From assembly GCA_964057225.1 (NCBI GenBank), contig OZ059894.1, positions 8,876,131 through 8,940,130 of the forward strand: DNA of 64,000 nucleotides, in the 5' to 3' direction. The position numbers and the translations under genes were made by a program. A model generated the notes under the pieces. That model had not been told where the DNA came from and made no database searches. It was given only the letters and a program-made list of their open reading frames with translations. Below, one piece after another: positions 26,601 to 37,881 of the stretch (position 1 is its first letter; each line of letters starts with the position of its first letter). This DNA comes from Auanema rhodensis (taxonomy: Eukaryota > Nematoda > Chromadorea > Rhabditida > Rhabditidae).

Positions 26601-29600
26601 GAGATGATGTTTTTATTCCGAATGAATGTGCTCAGCACCGTAGTCGTTCTTCGTCTGAAACAAGCTTAGAAAACAGAAAGGAAGACCAGGTACCTCCTGT
26701 ACCAAGAAGTAGAACAACTTCCTATGCCAGTCTGGTAGTTAGATAAATACTTTTTATTTAGAATGTGTTTATAATTTCAGAAATCGGGTATTAGCAGAGA
26801 ATCGTTGGGTCAGAGAGCAAGATCTCAAGCTAACATGGTTTTAAACTATCAGCTTTGCTAATATATAATTGTTATCTATTTTCAGCAAGATGAGCATTTC
26901 CAACAGTCTTTATCGCATCATAGTAGACCAACTTCTCAAGCCAGTTCGGTATTAACATTTCATCTACGAATCTGCATAATTTGTTTATTCAGAAATCATT
27001 TTCTCGTGGATCCCAGCAGAGTCGAACACACTCACACGTCAGTCTTGTACGTTTATCTATATGCTTATTTAGTAATTTGAACTTGTAGGCTCGTGAGAAT
27101 GATGAATATTATAATTTAGCACCATCTAAAGTTTTATCCCATTCCGATTTGGTATATATTGTATTGTGTTTTATATATATATATATATATATTCCATTTT
27201 TAGAATAGAACAACGAATTCTCAGCAACAGAGGTCTTTCACAGGCGTTTTGGTTAGTTTGGTCACTTTTGCGATTTTTAATAATAACTTTAAGAAGAATT
27301 CTACTTCATCTCATTCAATGCATAGGTCTGGTATATTGAGTAGGGCTTCTTCTAAATGTAGCGTGGTATGCTAAAAAGTAATAAAAACTATTTTTTTTTT
27401 GCCTGTTTAGAGCTTCTCACAGCAGGGTCTACATAAAGAGTATGTAGATGAAAACGGGAATCCAATCAATTATAGAAGTCGCTCATCATCTTTTGCTAGC
27501 ATGGTTCAGTTTTTAGTTATAATTTGTTTCATTAAGTTTTGTATAGAACAAAGAGAATGGCGATGATACTGAAGAAAATTTATTAATTGCTGACTATAAT
27601 AGTAAAATGGAAAGTCATTGGGAATTGGTAGACTTCACTATATATTTTGATATATTAATTAAATTTTCCAGCCAACGAGTCGTTGTGCTTCTTCTTTGAT
27701 GGTTGGACCTCAATCGAATATACCTGATATTGTAGTAGTGTCTCCGGAAGATGAAATAATCGTCCAGGATAAGGTCTGGTTTTCAAAAATGCTTCTACCA
27801 TCTATATAATTTGTTTCAGGCTCCTCGCTCTCAACAGTTACGTACTCCTCCTGCTCTTCGAAAAGCCAGGATGCGTTCCAAGTCATCTGTAGATGTATTT
27901 CTTGAAGTTTTTTCTTTTTGCTATATATTTTTATTTAGATTGGTAGTGCAGGGATTTCGAATTATAATGGCGATGAAATTCCTCGTCCTATTATTTTTAC
28001 GGATGCTTTAACTGTGAGTCACATTATTTCATTTTTTTTTGAATTATATATATTCTCGTTAATTAGTGTTGAAACGTTTTATTTTTTTACGATTTATCAT
28101 ATCGATTTCTTTTTTTCTGCTATTGTGAAATTTTTAGCCACAAGCAATTGCTCCTAAATCCAGAATTCAAAAAGATAAGTCGGAATCAAAGGTGAGATAA
28201 ACTTAGCTGTTCATTTTTTGATGGAATAATTTTAGCAATGCTCTGAAATTGCAATTCAAACGGGTGAAACTATACGTCTTCGACAGATGGCTGACTTTTC
28301 AACTTTTGGTACTACGCTGACGTCTTATATATCTTTAAAAAAAACATTCAGAATCTTCTACTGATGAACAGCCATCAATTGATCAAATCAATCGTGTTTT
28401 TTCAAAAAAAACTACCCAGGTTTTACACACACACACACACACATGGTATTTATACTAGTGGATTTTTAGCATCCTGTTGCTCAGGTTCTAACGAATTTCC
28501 TCCAACAACAAAATAATTTGAACCAAAGTGCTAACAAATCTAATCATCAAGTTACTGTATTGCATGCTGATGATAACGTAAGCTTTCGGTTTATTTTCTT
28601 ACATCGTAATTCTTTCAGGACGAAACTGATGCTAATCATAATAAGTTCATTCGATCCAATAACGTGAAAGAGACCTCCAATGATAGCAAAAAACCATGGG
28701 ACTTGGTAGGTGCTGTGGAAGTCGTTCCTAAGGAAGTTGCTGCTGAAATGAGGGATCAGGTACGAGGAGTAGGTGGGACCTCGCTGCTTGTATTATGTTG
28801 CCAATCACTAGGTGCTTGCTGAATCAAAACTTCCTCAAACTCCAACTAGTTGTCGGATTGCAAAAAGCAAATTTGATGAATTCGAAAAGTATTCTAGAGA
28901 GGTTTCAGCATTTCAAAACCTTGAAAACGTTCCATATTCTATTTTTTAGGAAAGTTCTTATGATAGTCCAAATAAGAGAAATACTACAAATCAGTCAAAC
29001 AGTTGAGTACTTGTTTGAATTATTTGAACAATCATACTTTCAGCATCTAATAATAGTGGATCATACCGTTGGGTTGTAAGTGATCCTAAAAAAGAAAATA
29101 AAGTTCCGGATGTTAAATGGTCAGATGGTCGAAAAAGAGAACCCGGTTATACAGTTCGGTAATCTGTTTCATTACTAAATACTGTTTCAAATAATCTACT
29201 ATAGGCAAAATGTTCGTGCTGGAAAGATCAGGGATTTGGCATCTATGTTTAATGACATGCAACATCAAGCGAGCAAAGAAGAAGCAATGTTGAAGTTGAA
29301 GTCTCTCTCAAATGATGAAAATAATAATGAAGAAATGCAATCAATGTATCATAAAAAAATGATATTAGGTATGAATTTATATTCTAAAACTGTATCCTGT
29401 TATATTGCAGAAGAACCTGATCATTATCATGGAGATTATCATATCGATGATAATAGAAAAACAGTTACATCCGAGAGAAAATATTATCCAATTACATCAA
29501 CTGTTGATAGACATAGGAACTGCTGGTATTACTCGAATGAGTAAGAAATAAGTAAATCTACTTTGATATGGTTGTTCTTCAGTCTTGATGATGCGCTACT

Positions 29601-32378
29601 TGATGTAAATGACGAATCCGAACGAGGAAGTGTCATTGATCGCCACAGAACATCTACACCGTTAAATGATTACATGGATCATGGTAAGGGATTTCATTAT
29701 ATTTTTATAATGTGATGTTTTAAGAGAATATGGCACATCAGTTTAGAAGAATACCATCGATCAGAGCTGATGAACCTCCGGTTACTATTACTCGGCATAT
29801 ATCTTCCCCTCACAGAGAAACACAAATGTAACCAACTTCTATGTTTTACTAATAATTTATATTCTACTTCAGTAGAAGCAACTCTTCCAATATTGATAGA
29901 AGTACCAATAGTTTCAATTATGTTTCTAGAGGCAACGTGTCAGCACCGCCTTTGCCATCTAATCAATATGCTCAAATCAAGAAATATCCAAAGAAAACGT
30001 TTGTTTTAAGTTATCTCTATATATGAAGCTGTTTTATTTTATAGTGATGACTACGCTGAAATTTATTATCCATCTGATTCTACCCATGGAAAGTACTCGA
30101 TAGATGAGAGAAACAAAGTATATACAGTATTATTTTATTCAAACCTTTTTATTTTTTAGTCTCTGGCTGATGGTGACAGACATTCTAGTTTGAGAGAATC
30201 TGGGCAATTTCCTACTGACCATCAATTACGTCGACGCACTTCTCGTGGTAGTGAACATCCTTCCATTACTAATTCACAAAAGTCTCGGTTCGATGACATC
30301 ATAGAGGAAACTGTTAATGATCACATAGATAATTTATTCCAGTTTGTAGACGTATGTTGAGTAATTGTTATTATAACTAATGCTTGTAATTAAGGAACAA
30401 CCTAAAAATAATAATCCTCCCTCATCAAAATCCTCCTTGCACTACTCAGTAAGCAACAACAGTTTATAGAGTTCTAGCTTTTTCATTGCAGATAAGTGGT
30501 TATCGTGCCATGCAAAAGTCTAATAAGGTACCTCAGGATGAGCCGCCTGTTCGGTTTTCCCCCTCGGTTGCTCCCCATGTTTCAGAGTTATCCGAGTGCT
30601 CAATCTCTCGATTGAGGAAAAAAGTTATATCCTTACTTTGAGTATTTTAAGAACCTTTTTTTAGGATTCACTTGGATCAAATAATGGCTTCATGAGTCCA
30701 CACCGATTTGGCGGTCGACCAGCTGATTTAATCGCATCCACCCCGAAATCCAGTCCAACACATAGACCTCCACCTGCTTTGGAAGAGTCTTATGTAAGCA
30801 GCATTTCTGAGGGTAGCCGTCATGAAGAGAGAATGGGGGAATACAAGCGATTGTTTAATGTAAGTTTAACATATGATAGTTAGGTTTTACCAGTATACTT
30901 TAAGAAATTGGTTCACCAAATCGAAGTTTGCAAAGAACAAATTGACATGACGCATAAAGTTCTTCTTAAAGCTCGGAAGGAGAAAAAACCTATGCAGGAA
31001 GTAAGAAAGACATTGTTTCTAAGTTTACAAATTTAATATAGCTCACAGCTCAAAGAAGTAATTTGATCACTACTCAAAAAATTATGCTACTTCGTCGAGA
31101 ACTACAGCATGTTCAAGGAATTCTACAGGTTAAATTAAAATATGAATATGTTATGACACATTTTGATTATAGTTGAAAAAACAGCCTCCCCAATTGAATC
31201 ATGATTTACGAGGATCCATGTCCATCTCTAATATCACTCTATTTTTAAATAGAGGCATCTCTCAGCGTATTGGTGATAGTATGTTGAATTGAATCGAATT
31301 GAAATATTTGTAATTTGGTTTTTTATCAGATTCATCGTTTGCGTTTGTTGTTGTTCTCAAATCAGGATGTGAGCTAGAGGCAACAGCACCTGTAACTTTG
31401 CTATTCAATTATCATAATAGTCTGAAGCTTCATTTCGCTGAAAAGATTAGTTTTTATAATCTTCCAATAGATTTCAGCGTTGAACTTGAGGTTTATGTTA
31501 TGGTAGGTTGAGATCATCTATTCAGATCAAAGTATATTTTAAAGGTGTTGCCCGAGATGAAGAATGATGAAAATTCTTGCGCAACTACAATTGCGAATAA
31601 GTGCAGGAATTTACTAGGACCAGGTAATAAAAAAAATAATTTTATTAAAATGAGGGATATTTCTAGGTCGCAAAAATCATTCAAACACTGGTTTGCCTGT
31701 TGGTGATTTTGTTCGTTGTGGCTATCTTCGTCTTAATAGGTTTTAAATTCAAAGCAACGTAATTAATATTGAGTTAAGGGACACTACTATTCATGATAAG
31801 TTCTATTTGGATGACGCTCAATATCCGTTAGAAGGAACTATTGCTGTTACTTCTTCTTGCACTAGTCTTCCTCCAGCTATTGAAGTAGACTATAGAGGCT
31901 TTTTGGCATGTTCTTTTATATGCTTGAGCAATTTTGATACATGTTTTCAGACAATGTATCAATCAGTAGCAGGAGGATCTTGGGAGAGATATTGGGCCGC
32001 TTTACGCTGTGGATCTATATATTTTTGGAAATATCCTGAAGAAGATACGATGGGAAAAGTGGTCAACTTTATTCGTTCTCAATAAATAATTTTCAATTTC
32101 AGCCACCCAAAGCTCACTTGCAGCTTCAGTCTTGCACAAAAGATGTGATAGTTCCTTGCACCTTGGATCAATGTGCTCGGCCTTACGCGTTTACTATCGA
32201 AATTTTGGTTTCTACTGCTCCTTCGGTAATGAACAAGAAGAGGTACGGATATAGACTAACTATAGAGATCCATTTTTTTTTTTTTTTCAGAATTATATTA
32301 GCAGCCGATTCACGTGACCTTATGTGTTCATGGATTGATGCAATTAACGAAATGCTTAGTGTTATTCGCGAGCATTAA
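20605..32378 (+). CDS. Giant anillin-like protein with repeat-expanded N-terminal half
   Basis: I read one gene of dozens of exons. It starts at 20605 (MGKK, then NRRQNQNQWADDEPAEPEQ, a Lys-rich patch and acidic segments). Next is one exon of about 46 eight-residue repeats (consensus GGSQQNGF), then micro-exons rich in S/R/N/Q, including six 24-residue repeat exons (type VHIPFNSELNHQSVRSRLNS). From about 28.1 kb the sequence changes to conserved blocks: KKPWDLVGAVEVVPKEVAAE, SYRWVVSDPKK and ASMFNDMQHQASKEEAML. The C-terminal part is an anillin homology domain: LVHQIEVCKEQIDMTHKVLL, a coiled segment, NITLFLNRGISQRIGD, KLHFAEKISFYNLPIDF. It ends with a PH domain (GSWERYWAALRCGSIYFWKY, SRDLMCSWIDAINEML) at 32378. 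Anillins scaffold actomyosin and septins in the contractile ring and germline bridges. Introns are nearly all phase 0 and about 45 nt. Two adjacent genes instead of one cannot be excluded without a transcript. Confidence 0.72.
21162..22270 (+). repeat. 24-bp coding minisatellite (about 46 copies), octapeptide GGSQQNGF
   Basis: Tandem copies of a 24-bp unit, consensus GGATCCCAACAGAATGGTTT plus TGGT, lie inside one exon of the anillin-like gene. Most copies retain GGATCC. Variants swap QQ for QH, RQ or NQ and N for D; some units lose GGS and read GSNQNGF. Copies decay toward the 3' end (after about 22020) into SQQSGV/SQHSRL-type units. Because 24 is divisible by 3, other frames and the opposite strand are also open, giving large false ORFs. 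The product is Q/N/G-rich, low-complexity and potentially prion-like. Confidence 0.95.
24679..25323 (+). repeat. Tandem array of six 72-nt exons with their introns (about 115-bp period)
   Basis: Exons at 24679-24750, 24794-24865, 24910-24981, 25025-25096, 25138-25209 and 25252-25323 are each exactly 72 nt (24 codons), phase 0 at both ends, and separated by introns of 41-44 nt. They encode a repeat of the type E-[IV]-H-I-P-[FY]-N-S-E-[IL]-N-x-Q-x-V-R-S-R-L-N-S-E. The first four copies are nearly identical; the last two are diverged. The genomic unit is therefore exon plus intron, duplicated in tandem. Confidence 0.95.
27172..27192. repeat. (TA)n microsatellite in an intron
   Basis: About ten TA units in a short intron of the anillin-like gene. 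Confidence 0.9.
28425..28443. repeat. (AC)n microsatellite in an intron
   Basis: About nine AC units directly after a splice donor of the anillin-like gene. Confidence 0.9.
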
Positions 32379-32889
32379 AAACTAATTTAATAATAGTCTC
32401 CTCATATTTATGCTCCAACTAACTATCTTTAATTAATATTTTTTGTTGAATTTTCTTTGTTAGTTGTTTTGATAATAAAACTTTTTGTTAAATGAAAATA
32501 TTTATAGCTTTTACTTATGTAAGATACAGATTTAAAAATATTTTTTTTTGTAATTTCTTCTTTTTCTACGTTACTCACAGAACTATTTCATTTCGAGCGC
32601 GTGATACAATTTTTCTACATTAGGAACCAGGCAATTATTCAAACGATTAATTCAAAATATTGAATTGATTAAATAAATAATTGAGGTAAAATTGTTTAAG
32701 GAAATCTATTTTAATGAAAACTTTAAATGATTGAACGCCAATGTTGGTGTCGAGTTGCGCTCCACTTGTAACGACAATTGGCGTCTAGTCAGCTGATTTT
32801 GCGACTGAGCGTGCCTTTATTACCCCAGCTTTTTTTCATGTGATATATATTCACGTTGTATTTTCAGCTTATTTTGCATTGGAATATTA
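32379..32889. other. Intergenic region, anillin-like gene to atg-9
   Basis: Holds AATAAA-type signals for the upstream gene (near 32474) and the atg-9 promoter. Between about 32735 and 32790 an imperfect inverted pair (AACGCCAATG ... AATTGGCGTC) encloses a GC-richer patch, unlike the AT-rich flanks. No coding frame was recognised. Confidence 0.4.
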
Positions 32890-35800
32890 ATGTGGACTTC
32901 TAGAAATAGGAGATCTTATCAAGTTTGTTGTTATAATTATTTTATTTTTTTAATTGATAAAGTATTAGGTTATCGATGATGGTTATGAAGATTCCATTCC
33001 CGAGAACTTCACCGCCGCAGCCGGTCAATCTCTCCACAGTCGTATATTTGGTGGAAGTGAATCTGAACCACTGTAATTTGAAATATTTAATTGAGTTTTA
33101 AATTTTTTTTAGAATATCTACTAGTCGTGATTCTTATAATTCACCTGGTCATGTGAACCAGCCAACTTTAGAGCCTCCTCAAATGGGCAGCAGTAGTAGG
33201 ATTGATGAACGAAGATGGGATCATATTGAAGATTTAGATCAAGTTTGTTGCTCTTTTTTATTCTCAATTTCTATATAATATTGTAGTTTTTCTCGAGAAT
33301 TTATGAATATCATCAAGGAGGTGGATTTATGTGCATAACTTTCCGTAAGATTTTGGGTATTCTACAATTTATTTTTGTTGTGGTAAGTATTAATTATAAA
33401 GCTCTTTTTTAAAACTCTTATAGTTTTTCTCCACTTTCTTCTTGCAATGTGTAAATTATGATGTTATGTTCGCCAATGTAAATATAACTACTAGTGGTCA
33501 AGCTATATCGGGGAAAAGGCATTTCAGTGTAAGTATTAAATTTTTCTTCCTAATGTGTGAAATTGTAATTATTTTGTTTTTAGGATGTTGTAATTCCAAA
33601 TTGCGCAACTCACTTACACCCTTTTGTCGTGCTTTGCTTGTTATTCTCAACTGTATTCTGTATGCTTCGGATTGTAAAGTCAATGTATTATATCCTGCAG
33701 ATGCATGAGGTTTTTGTTTTTTTCCTATAATATTATATATCTCGCTTTAGATAAGCTCTTTCTATGGAACTGCTCTTGGAATCACTGATTCCCAACTGGC
33801 CAACCTTACCTGGCATTCTGTTGTCAAACAAATTTGCGCCGTACAACCTAGACTGCATTTGACAATTAATAAAGATGTACTGGAGCCTGTCGATATCTAT
33901 AATCGAATTTTACGTTTCAAAAATTATTTTGTTTCCTTTGTTAACCAGGTAATTGTTTTCTAATCTTCCAGCATTATTCTCTTTATTTCAGCGTATTTTT
34001 CCTCCGGTTTTCGACATTCCATTTGTTGGAAAAACTGCCTATCTTCCAAATGGGTTAAAATACAATATAAAACGTTGTCTATTTCTAAGTTCAACATCTC
34101 CTTGGAATGGACCCTGTCTTAAAGAAGATTATAAAGATCCCGAGTTCCTTGATCGTTTAAGCACTCAGATGGAGAAGCATGTTAGTTTCTTGCTTTTGTC
34201 AGATATAAAGCTTATTATTACAGATTTTGTGGTATGGCATGATTAATTTGGTCTTATTTCCTTTTATTTTTGTATATCAAATTCTTTATTCATTCTGTGT
34301 TATATCAGAAATGATCAAGAAAAATCCAGATTCACTTGGAAGTCGCAGATATTCTAATTTTGGAAGGTACATTCAAGATTGTCTTCCTATATTTTTGCTC
34401 ATACACATATATTTTCAGATATCGGCTTCGGCACTTCAATGAATTAACACACGAGTTGGATGCCCGTTTGAACAGATCCCACAATTTTGCCAATGCTTAT
34501 GTTAATCAATTTTTCTCTCCCCTTTTGAAGGTTTTTCGAGATTCACTGCTTACCCTAAACTAAGAATTGCTAGGTTATCGCTACCCATATTCGGTTTATG
34601 GTAGGAGCTGTTGCTATTGTATTGGGAGCATTAACTATGTGGGACGAGGATGTCATTCAAGTATTTAATAACGATTAGAGTATTTGATTCATTTTTCTTT
34701 TTTTGAGATTGAACATGTATTGACGGTTATTGCTGTTTGTGGAGGAATCTTTATTTTCTGCAATAGCTTAATTCCCGATGAGAATCTAGTTTGGCAACCA
34801 GAAGGCCTACTCAATCGAGTAGCATCTGAAATCCATTACGTTCCTGTGGAATGGAAGAATAATGTACTTATCTTTCTCTTATTTTAATAATCGAAGTGCT
34901 CATATTTAGGCACATACTGAACAAGTTCGGCATGAATTTATGGAACTTTTCCAATTGAAGTGGATGTTTTTGGTGCATGAATTGTTTAGTCCTATATTCA
35001 CACCTTTCATTCTTATTTTCTGGTAAACAGTATCAAGATGAAAGTTGTCTAGACACATGTTTCAGGCTCCGTCCTCGCTGCAGGGAAATTGTTCGTTTTT
35101 TCAATGAAAACACAGTTACTGTGCAAGGCTTGGGAGACGTATGTTCCTTTGCTCTACTGGATGTATCGCGTCATGGTGATCCAACTTGGAGTGGAGTACA
35201 AACTTCGCAACGTAATGGTATATTAAGTATTAATAATGAATATCATAATGTTTATTTACAGATGTACGTGCATTAGATGGAAAAACGGAAATGTCCGTTT
35301 TACATTTCATGTCAACTAACCCAGAATGGGTTCCTCCTCCTTCCACAGAACAGTTTATTAAGACTTTCAAGGATAGAGTAAGAATATCAATGAGCTTATT
35401 CTGATTTTATAATTTGAATTTTAGCTTTCTCGTGAAGTAAATGAAATGAACGAAAGTAGAACAAATTTATTACGAGAATCTGTTAATTCTCTTCTTCCGA
35501 CCGGAACAACTGCAGCTACTCCCTTATTAGGTAAATCGTTTATAAGTATTGATTTGAAAGTTATGTTCCAGGTAACGGTTTACCCAAAATTGATGGACCA
35601 GCTCCTCTGTTATGGGATTCTCTGAACAAGAATAATGGTTCATTGGTTGACAGTCTAAGAAGACCAGGTATGTGAAGATTAAAAAGCTCTGTTGTATAAT
35701 TAACATTTGAGAAGCTGACGGTAGTGTCAGTAGTGACCTCCGAGTTCAAACTATGTTTTTACGTGGTATGCATGATGAAATCAAGCAAAGTATGGCACCT

Positions 35801-36059
35801 TCAATGTATGGAACAAATGTATATAGTGTAAATAATCCGAGCCGTAGTCTTTTCGAAGTTCCACAATTACGGGATGACAACGAAGGTTGGTTTGCTTCAA
35901 AGGATTCTTATATTCGGCTTTGTAGATTCACAAGTGGACACCGAAACAAGAAGTCGACTTGTCCAGAGAGGCGCTCCTCCAGTCACCTACGATGAACGAG
36001 AGGAAGATGAAGCCGACCACAACGATGATCAGCCACCCACTTCTTTTATGGGTGTTTGA
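32890..36059 (+). CDS. atg-9: ATG9 autophagy lipid scramblase
   Basis: Start at 32890 (MWTSRNRRSYQ). The N-terminal cytosolic part (IDDGYEDSIPENF) is followed by the ATG9 core: RRWDHIEDLDQFFSRIYEYH, FMCITFRKILGILQFIFVVF (first TM), SFYGTALGITDSQLANLTWH, RIFPPVFDIPFVGKTAYLPN, WYGMINLVLFPFIFVYQI, RHFNELTHELDARLNRSHNF and RFMVGAVAIVLGALTMWDED. These give the paired TM segments and re-entrant helices of the family, then LRPRCREIVRFFNENTVTV and CSFALLDVSRHGDP. The C-terminal tail is disordered and acidic (YDEREEDEADHNDDQPPTS), ending FMGV at 36059. ATG9 moves lipid between leaflets of vesicles that seed the phagophore. Nothing is obviously missing. It is followed 375 bp downstream, on the same strand, by the RRP36 gene. 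Confidence 0.96.
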
Positions 36060-36434
36060 AGTTTTAAACTTGTAAAAATTGTATTTAATTTCATTAACAA
36101 AACCTGTTTCTCACTTTGGCTTTCTGTACATATAGGTTCTTAAAATTTTCATTCAGTAGTAAGATCAGGTATTTCAAAGCGTGTGCTTAGGTGTCTCTCA
36201 TTTTATTCATTTCGAGGCAGTATTTTGATTCTTATTTTGAACCTGTGAAACACACTGGGTTAGCCTAGTCTCCAGTTTGCTCAATTAACATTGCACTTTC
36301 TTTAACATCTTATCATTTTTTATCAATTTTGGTAGCAATAAAAATTGCCTTTCTTTGTAGTGGTTAAACATTATTGTTTCATCGAGAAATACCTTCTTTT
36401 CATGAATTTTTCTCTCAAGTTTTTAACGTTTTAG
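36060..36434. promoter_or_regulatory. Short spacer between atg-9 and RRP36; possible operon-type junction
   Basis: A 375-bp spacer between co-directional genes. Its 3' end, AACGTTTTAG, abuts the RRP36 ATG directly and resembles a trans-splice acceptor. No clear AATAAA was seen. Nothing else was recognised. Confidence 0.35.
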
Positions 36435-37801
36435 ATGAAACCTAAATCTGTTCAAAAAATACCTTCAAAAAGGAAGCAGGTAATCACGCTTTCTTCTCGA
36501 GAGACTGATGATTAATTGCAGGAAGTGGATTGTGAAGATGACGAACAAATTAGCCAAATCAAGCAAAAAAAGATAACCAAAACCAAGAAAATTAAAAAGG
36601 TGAAGAAGGTTGTTGAGGAGGAAGTTACAGAAGAAGTTGCGGACGAAATTGCGGATGAAGTTACGGAAGAGAAGGATGTTAATGATGATCCTTCCGGTTC
36701 CGAGGACGAAGAGGATATATCAGAAAAGTTCAGACAAAGTTTGCGAATACCGTTACTGCTCTTTCACAGTTTCTCTTGTTTTCAGATATGGCTAACCTCC
36801 CTCTTAGTAAAGTACGAGAATTAAAAGATAAATTAGGTATTAAACTTTTCAACAAAGCTTATTTTGGTATATCCGATGAGAAAAGCACTAGTGAATCCCA
36901 AAAAAAAGAATCAAGTTCTTTCACAGCCAAGGTTTTTTAACTTGAAAATAAGTGTCATTTTCTGATGTTTCTCTTTTTAGCCTAAGGCCCAGCATCGACC
37001 AAAAGAAATTTCATCAAGAAAGAAAGTCTCCGTCTTTAGAAATATTTATCCTGAAGCTCAAGACAAAAGGTGAGTTTTTTAAAATTGTTATAATTTACTT
37101 CTGTCTATTCATCAGAAAGAGAGATCCACGGTTCGACGAACGAGGAGGAACATTCAAAGAATGGTGCTTTGAAGACAACTATCAATTCTTAAATGATATT
37201 AGGAAAGAAGAAAAAGATGTAAGTTCATTACTTATTAGTATCAAATAGGTCAGGTAATACGGTATTTTATTTTTTAATTGCATTGTCGGCATAAACGGTT
37301 GAGCTTTTTAATGTGAAACAATTTTATAACTCAATGTAATTATTTTTTCAGGAGCTCAAGAGACAATTAAAGCATGCTGTTGAAAACGATGATGTTGAAA
37401 CAACTGGAAAGATTTCTGAGGTTTGGCTACAACTTTGTTTTTTCCTTTACATCTGTTTTAGGCTATTCGTCGACTGGATGATCAGGAAAGAGCTCGAAAG
37501 GAGAAACAATTAAAGAAGGATGCTATGAAAGAAATTCGTGAAGAAAATATAGGAAGAATGATGGCCGGAGAAAGGCCAGTCTTCAAAACTAGAGGTAAAT
37601 TTGTTGTAATACAGAGCCTTTTCATCAAATTCCTTGTTTGCAGCTGAAGTACGCATGAAGGTGATTGAGAAGAAATATGATCAGCTAAAGGGAGAGAACA
37701 AATTGGGCAAGTATTTAAAGAAGAGCGCTCAGAAGAAAGCCCAAAAAGAGAAAAGACAAAAACCACCCATAGGTTTCGAACAAAAGTATGGTTACCAATA
37801 A
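36435..37801 (+). CDS. rrp36: RRP36 rRNA processing factor
   Basis: Start at 36435 (MKPKSVQKIPSKRKQE). The N-terminal third is acidic and Lys-rich low complexity (KKVVEEEVTEEVADEIADEV). A middle segment (LPLSKVRELKDKLGIKLFNK) precedes the diagnostic RRP36 block: HRPKEISSRKKVSVFRNIYP, RDPRFDERGGTFKEWCFEDN and YQFLNDIRKEEKDELKRQLK. A basic coiled-coil tail follows (KLGKYLKKSAQKKAQKEKRQ), ending IGFEQKYGYQ at 37801. RRP36 is a nucleolar protein of the SSU processome needed for early cleavage of pre-18S rRNA. The stop lies 80 bp from the stop of the convergent CRAL-TRIO/GOLD gene. Confidence 0.92.
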
Positions 37802-37881
37802 TTTGTTGTTGTTTTTGTTTTCAATTGTTATGTTGTTGATAAAATTATTTTATTGATATCAATATATGTTATATGTACAAT

